A DNA stretch of 64,000 nucleotides, from NCBI GenBank assembly GCA_954871525.1, contig OX940868.1:22811056-22875055 (forward strand), given 5' to 3'. Below are positions 60,295-64,000 of the stretch, piece by piece. Under the pieces are notes generated by a model. That model had not been told where the DNA came from. It worked only from the letters and a program-made list of their open reading frames with translations, and did not search any database. The stretch is from Parietaria judaica (lineage: Eukaryota; Streptophyta; Magnoliopsida; Rosales; Urticaceae). Each line of letters begins with the position of its first letter. The stretch's first letter is position 1. Both the position numbers and the translations under genes were made by a program.

Positions 60295-60659
60295 TAGTCC
60301 CCAAAATGTAGGGTAAAAACCCATCCGACCGGATTTTTTTTTATTTATTTACCAAAACCCGGATACGGATATATCCGGGTTCGGGAAAAAAAAATCCCGG
60401 ATATATCCGGATCCGGGATTTGTTTTACTTTTTTTTTTTGCAACGACACTTTAATCTGGGCCGTTGGATCTACGATCCAACGGCCCAGATTAAACACATT
60501 TTAAAAAACCCGGATAATACTTTATCCGGGTTGTGTGTTTCCCGGATACCGAAATATCCGGTTCGGGAAAAACCCGGATCCGGATATTTCGGTATCCGGG
60601 TTTTTTTTTATTTTTTTTAATGAATCCGGGTTTAACCCGGATTCATATTTTGGGCATTA
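60295..60659. mobile_element. hAT MITE rich in CCGGATA words, perfect 8-bp duplication
   Basis: The ends are TAGTCCCCAAAATGT and ATATTTTGGGCATTA, about 12 of 15 positions paired. The flanks are GTCGTTTA at 60287-60294 and 60660-60667. The interior has many CCCGGAT and ATATCCGG words on both strands and a perfect 21-bp inverted repeat at its centre (60450-60494). Confidence 0.88.
60450..60494. repeat. Perfect 21-bp inverted repeat with 3-nt loop
   Basis: Arms 60450-60470 and 60474-60494 are exact inverses (TTTAATCTGGGCCGTTGGAT plus C), separated by TAC. It sits near the middle of the MITE at 60295-60659. Confidence 0.95.
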
Positions 60660-60919
60660 GTCGTTTATAAGTTGTAAAGTGGTGGTTGGTCATTTCTTGG
60701 TGACGATTTGCACGGTAAATTAATATGCTGATCGGCTATTTTCATGATATCAAATCATACATGCAAGGATCCCAACACAAACGAACTGAAAAACGACAAG
60801 ATAATAAACAAATGAAGTGATCAACTATATATATAAATATATATATATGGCCCAAATTAAAAACATTCATATGCAATGTATGTCATAAAATTGCCTACTA
60901 GCTAACGTCAGATTCAGAG

Positions 60920-63900
60920 TCAATTACTGTAGAGGTCTAAGTTCGACAGTCTTGGCGTTGGGATGGCTACCAAAGGCTCCAATTTCTTGACGACGATCCC
61001 GAACTTCTCCGCCATTCCGAGCTCCACTATACGATGAGGCAATTTCCACTCGAAACAGTGCAAGAACGACGCCAACACGAAGCTCATCATCCTCTCCGCC
61101 AGAGGAATCCCAGGGCAGACCCTTCTCCCGGAGCCGAACGGAAGAAATTCAAAGCTATTGCCCCCGTAGTCCGGCTTCCCGTCACCGATGAACCTCTCGG
61201 GTTTGAACTCCAACGGACTTAACCAGATTCCGGGGTCTCTTTGTATAGACCCGATGTGCAGGAAGACTTTGCTGCCTTTGGGCACGGTGTAGCCGCCGAC
61301 AGATGTGTCGCTTCTTGGGCTGCGCGGGGCCGGCAAGGGTACCACTGGGTGCAGCCGCATCGTCTCTTTGATGATGGCGTCGAGATAGGGTAGACGGGCG
61401 AGGTGAGACTCTTCGACCATGCTGCTTAGGCCTACCACGTCGGTCAGTTCTCGCTGGACTCTCTTCATTTCTTCAGGGTGTTTTAGTAATTCTGTCATTG
61501 TCCATTCCACCAATGCTGTCACGGTCTCTGTCCCACCCGTAAACGTGTTCTATATATATATATATATATATATGCATATTAGATATGTATTGCAAGCTAT
61601 CGTTTGATATGAAAATTCAGATTATGAGATTATGTATTTAGGTTGTTGCTTTTGTTCTTAAGTTTTTTTTTTAGGATTTACTTAAGAAGTTTTTTCAAGC
61701 CAATCCCGGTAATTCTCGGGACTTTTGATCCAAAAAAAAAAAATACTTATAAATTATTATTAGTTTTATTCTTTTACTAATATATATATATATATATAGG
61801 GAAACTTCAGTTTGTATGCCCGGTAGAGCATGTGTTTTCAAAAAAGTACCCGAGTTTGTTAAATTACAAAACTATGCCCCCAACACACTTTTTGTCTTTA
61901 CATAAACAGTTTTAAACACTTTTGAACACTTTAAAATATGCTCCAAAAACTGTTAATGTATACATAAACACTTTTTGTCTTTACATAAACACTTTTGGGG
62001 CATAGTTTTGTAATTTAACAAATTCGGGTATTTTTCTAAAAACACATGCTGTCCGGGCATACAAACTGAAGTTTCCCTATATATATATATATACACACAC
62101 ATATATATTTAACTAAAATTTGTGTGGTTCACCATCCCATCCCAAAAAAAAAAAACCGTGTTAATTATAATTTTGTAGTAGTGGCGGATGTAGCTAGAAT
62201 GTGTTTAGTTAAATCGCCATTAACTTTCACTAATATTTAAATATTACCCTCCTTAAATTAATTTTTTGAAATATATATATATATATATATATATATGTGG
62301 AAACTTCAGTTTGTATGCTCGGTAGAGCATGTATTTTCAAAAAAGTACCCGAGTTTGTTAAATTACAAAATCATGCCCCCAACACACTTTTTGTCTTCAC
62401 ATAAACACTTTTAAACACTTTAAAATATGCTCCAAAAACGGTTAACGTATACATAAACACTTTTTGTCTTTACATAAATACTTTTGGGGCATAGTTTTGT
62501 AATTTAACAAATTGGGGTAATTTTCTAAAAATACATGCTGTCCGGGCATACAAACTGAAGTTTCCCGATATATATATCTAACCCCACTACCTAATTCGTG
62601 GTTCTACCACTAATACATATACATATATGAAATATAATATAAGTTTTTTTTATTAATATTATTTTCGGAATTGTGCCGACCTAGTTTCTTTTGATAGATG
62701 GAGATTAGTAAATATTTAAGTAAAATTATGGTTTGTTACTATATGATCTGAGATAAGTGACTTTCAGCTCTCCGTGAGAAAGAAAAGATAAGATTATAGC
62801 TCTTTGTGAATTCCGTTATATAGGTGGAGTCGTGGAGAGATGAGACAAATATAATTGTTACAGTAAAAACATCATCTTTTTATAATCGATATGGAGATGA
62901 GACTAATAAACCGCTAAAGTTCAGAAATTAATCGTAGTGTTTGTTTCGAGTGTGATCAATATTTTGACCATGTGGTATTAGTTCAATTTTAATTTAAGTG
63001 TACTATTTTCAACAGACTAGCTAGCTAGAACTCAAAAAGTATGATTTAGTTACCTACCGAGAGCAAAGCCTTGATTTGATTCATACTGATCGATGTCGAA
63101 TCGTCTCCGTTCTCGTGAAGCTCCAACAAGAACTCAAGAAAATCCTTCCTTTGATTCATATGATGATCCATACGTACTTGCCTCTTCTGTTTAATGGCGG
63201 AGTCGAAGAGCTCTCCGATGACCCCAACAACCTCGTTGGTCGCTTTCTCGATTCCTTGCAAGTCAAAGCGTGCCAAGAAAGGGAAGAAGTCGGAGATGTT
63301 GGGGCGGCTGAAGAGAACCATCAGCTCCGCCATCGCGGCCTTGAAGCCACGCACCTCCACGTCCGATGAGCTGCCCACCTGGCTAAGGATCATGTTGGTC
63401 GATGTGGCGAACGACAAACTGAAGATCTCGACTTCCGTGTCAATCATCTCGTAGATCTGCCTCACGGACTTGCAAACCTCTTCTCTTCTAAGTTTGTAAG
63501 AGTTGTCAAGTATGTTCTTGCTCATCATCTCTTGCACGAAGACCTAATAAATAACAATATTCATAAGTATAATCGCTAATTAATTACGAGATGAGTCCTA
63601 TATAATGTATACATTTCCAATTAAAAATTGGATCGGAGCAGAAATTCTGATTCTAGATTCAGTTTTTTTTCCTTTACTACTTAAATATTAAATTTTCGAT
63701 TTTTTGTATTAATTTTATGATCCAATGGTCAAATTAATTTACATTCTACATTTTCTTTATTAAAGCCCATAAATATTACAAAATCTCCATATAGCAAAAT
63801 ATATCCCATGCATGATAATTAACACAACCCGAGAGCCAATAAATATAACAAAATATCCCATATTGTAAAATATAGAATAATAAGACGCATAATTTCTTGG

Positions 63901-64000
63901 AGTCAAATACAATAATCATTGTGTTTTTAACGTGTGGATGTGGTGAACATGTACCTTCCTCAGCTTCTTCCACTTTGGACCGTAAGATCCAAAAGCGATG
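60920..64000 (-). CDS. Cytochrome P450, CYP706-like, 5' end outside the window
   Basis: Minus-strand exons are the partial first (from beyond 64000 to 63955, reading IAFGSYGPKWKKLRK), 63543-63058 and 61549-60920, all phase 0 at the visible borders. The heme-binding motif FLPFGSGRRVCPG, the K-helix KETMRLHP and the I-helix TGGTET (in place of the usual AGTDT) are present. The segment SRPNISDFFPFLARFDLQGI and the C-terminal LEPLVAIPTPRLS are typical of CYP706. This family oxidises terpenoids or other small molecules at the ER; the substrate is unknown. The membrane anchor and N-terminus lie beyond the window. The second intron (1508 bp) carries two MITEs in TA repeats. Confidence 0.92.
61799..62077. 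mobile_element. MITE in a TA microsatellite, CYP706 intron, copy 1
   Basis: The left end GGGAAACTTCAGTTTGTATG and the right end are inverted copies, each abutting TA repeats. The inverted arms run for about 90 bp (to ACAAAACTATGCCCC). The middle has repeated CATAAACACTTTT words. The ends are homologous to those of the 4.77 kb element at 1143-5908. Confidence 0.88.
62298..62566. mobile_element. MITE in a TA microsatellite, CYP706 intron, copy 2
   Basis: Nearly identical to copy 1 over its length, in the same orientation, again between TA repeats. The left end is slightly altered (TGGAAACTTC) and there is a short internal deletion. An outer pair TAGTGGCGGATGTAG (62178) and GGTTCTACCACTA (62598) may mark an older MITE into which it inserted. 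Confidence 0.85.

Larger units (their letters stand above)
57899..60919. other. Spacer upstream of GAE with two hAT MITEs
   Basis: The 5' leader of GAE extends to about 58200 (CT-rich on the minus strand). Beyond lie AT-rich sequence, a TA tract at 58850-58879, and MITEs at 59278-59577 and 60295-60659. No gene is supported. Confidence 0.65.

Overview
The window is eukaryotic nuclear DNA from a dicot plant, probably a rosid. The support is GT-AG introns, AT-rich spacers full of TA microsatellites, a plant-type Ty1/copia retrotransposon, MITEs, LINE remnants, and plant families such as CYP706, GAE, dirigent and F-box/LRR. The species cannot be named from sequence alone. As far as I recall, close homologues of four genes here (IBA57, a maspardin-like hydrolase, a UDP-glucuronate 4-epimerase and CYP706) lie in one interval of Arabidopsis chromosome 4 (about At4g12130 to At4g12330), which suggests an old syntenic block.

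Layout. 1-9.5 kb is mostly transposon-derived: a hAT MITE remnant, then a 4.77 kb element with terminal inverted repeats set inside a TA microsatellite and carrying a 189-bp tandem array, then AT-rich spacer. 9.5-17.1 kb holds two tandem three-exon F-box/LRR genes with identical intron positions. 17.4-19.1 kb is a decayed LINE. 20.4-22.5 kb is the five-exon IBA57 Fe-S assembly gene. It converges with a four-exon LRR receptor pseudokinase (23.1-26.0 kb, minus). 26.4-32.0 kb is a full-length copia element with almost identical LTRs but a broken reading frame. 32-37 kb is AT-rich and contains a large inverted repeat. 37.3-37.8 kb is an intronless CML13/14-type calmodulin-like gene. 39.6-51.8 kb holds a small dirigent cluster: one copy split by a hAT MITE, one orphan promoter, and two intact genes head to head, all separated by repeats. 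52.6-55.3 kb is an eight-exon maspardin-like hydrolase, 56.6-57.9 kb an intronless GAE, and 60.9-64.0 kb the 3' part of a CYP706-type P450 that runs off the window.

The genes are ordinary single-copy or small-family housekeeping and specialised-metabolism loci and do not form one pathway. The distinctive content is mobile DNA. At least six small hAT-type elements have readable 8-bp target duplications, and several of them are packed inside with one short motif on both strands. A second family always sits in TA microsatellites and ranges from 0.27 kb MITEs to a 4.77 kb composite with an internal satellite-like array and gene-like fragments.
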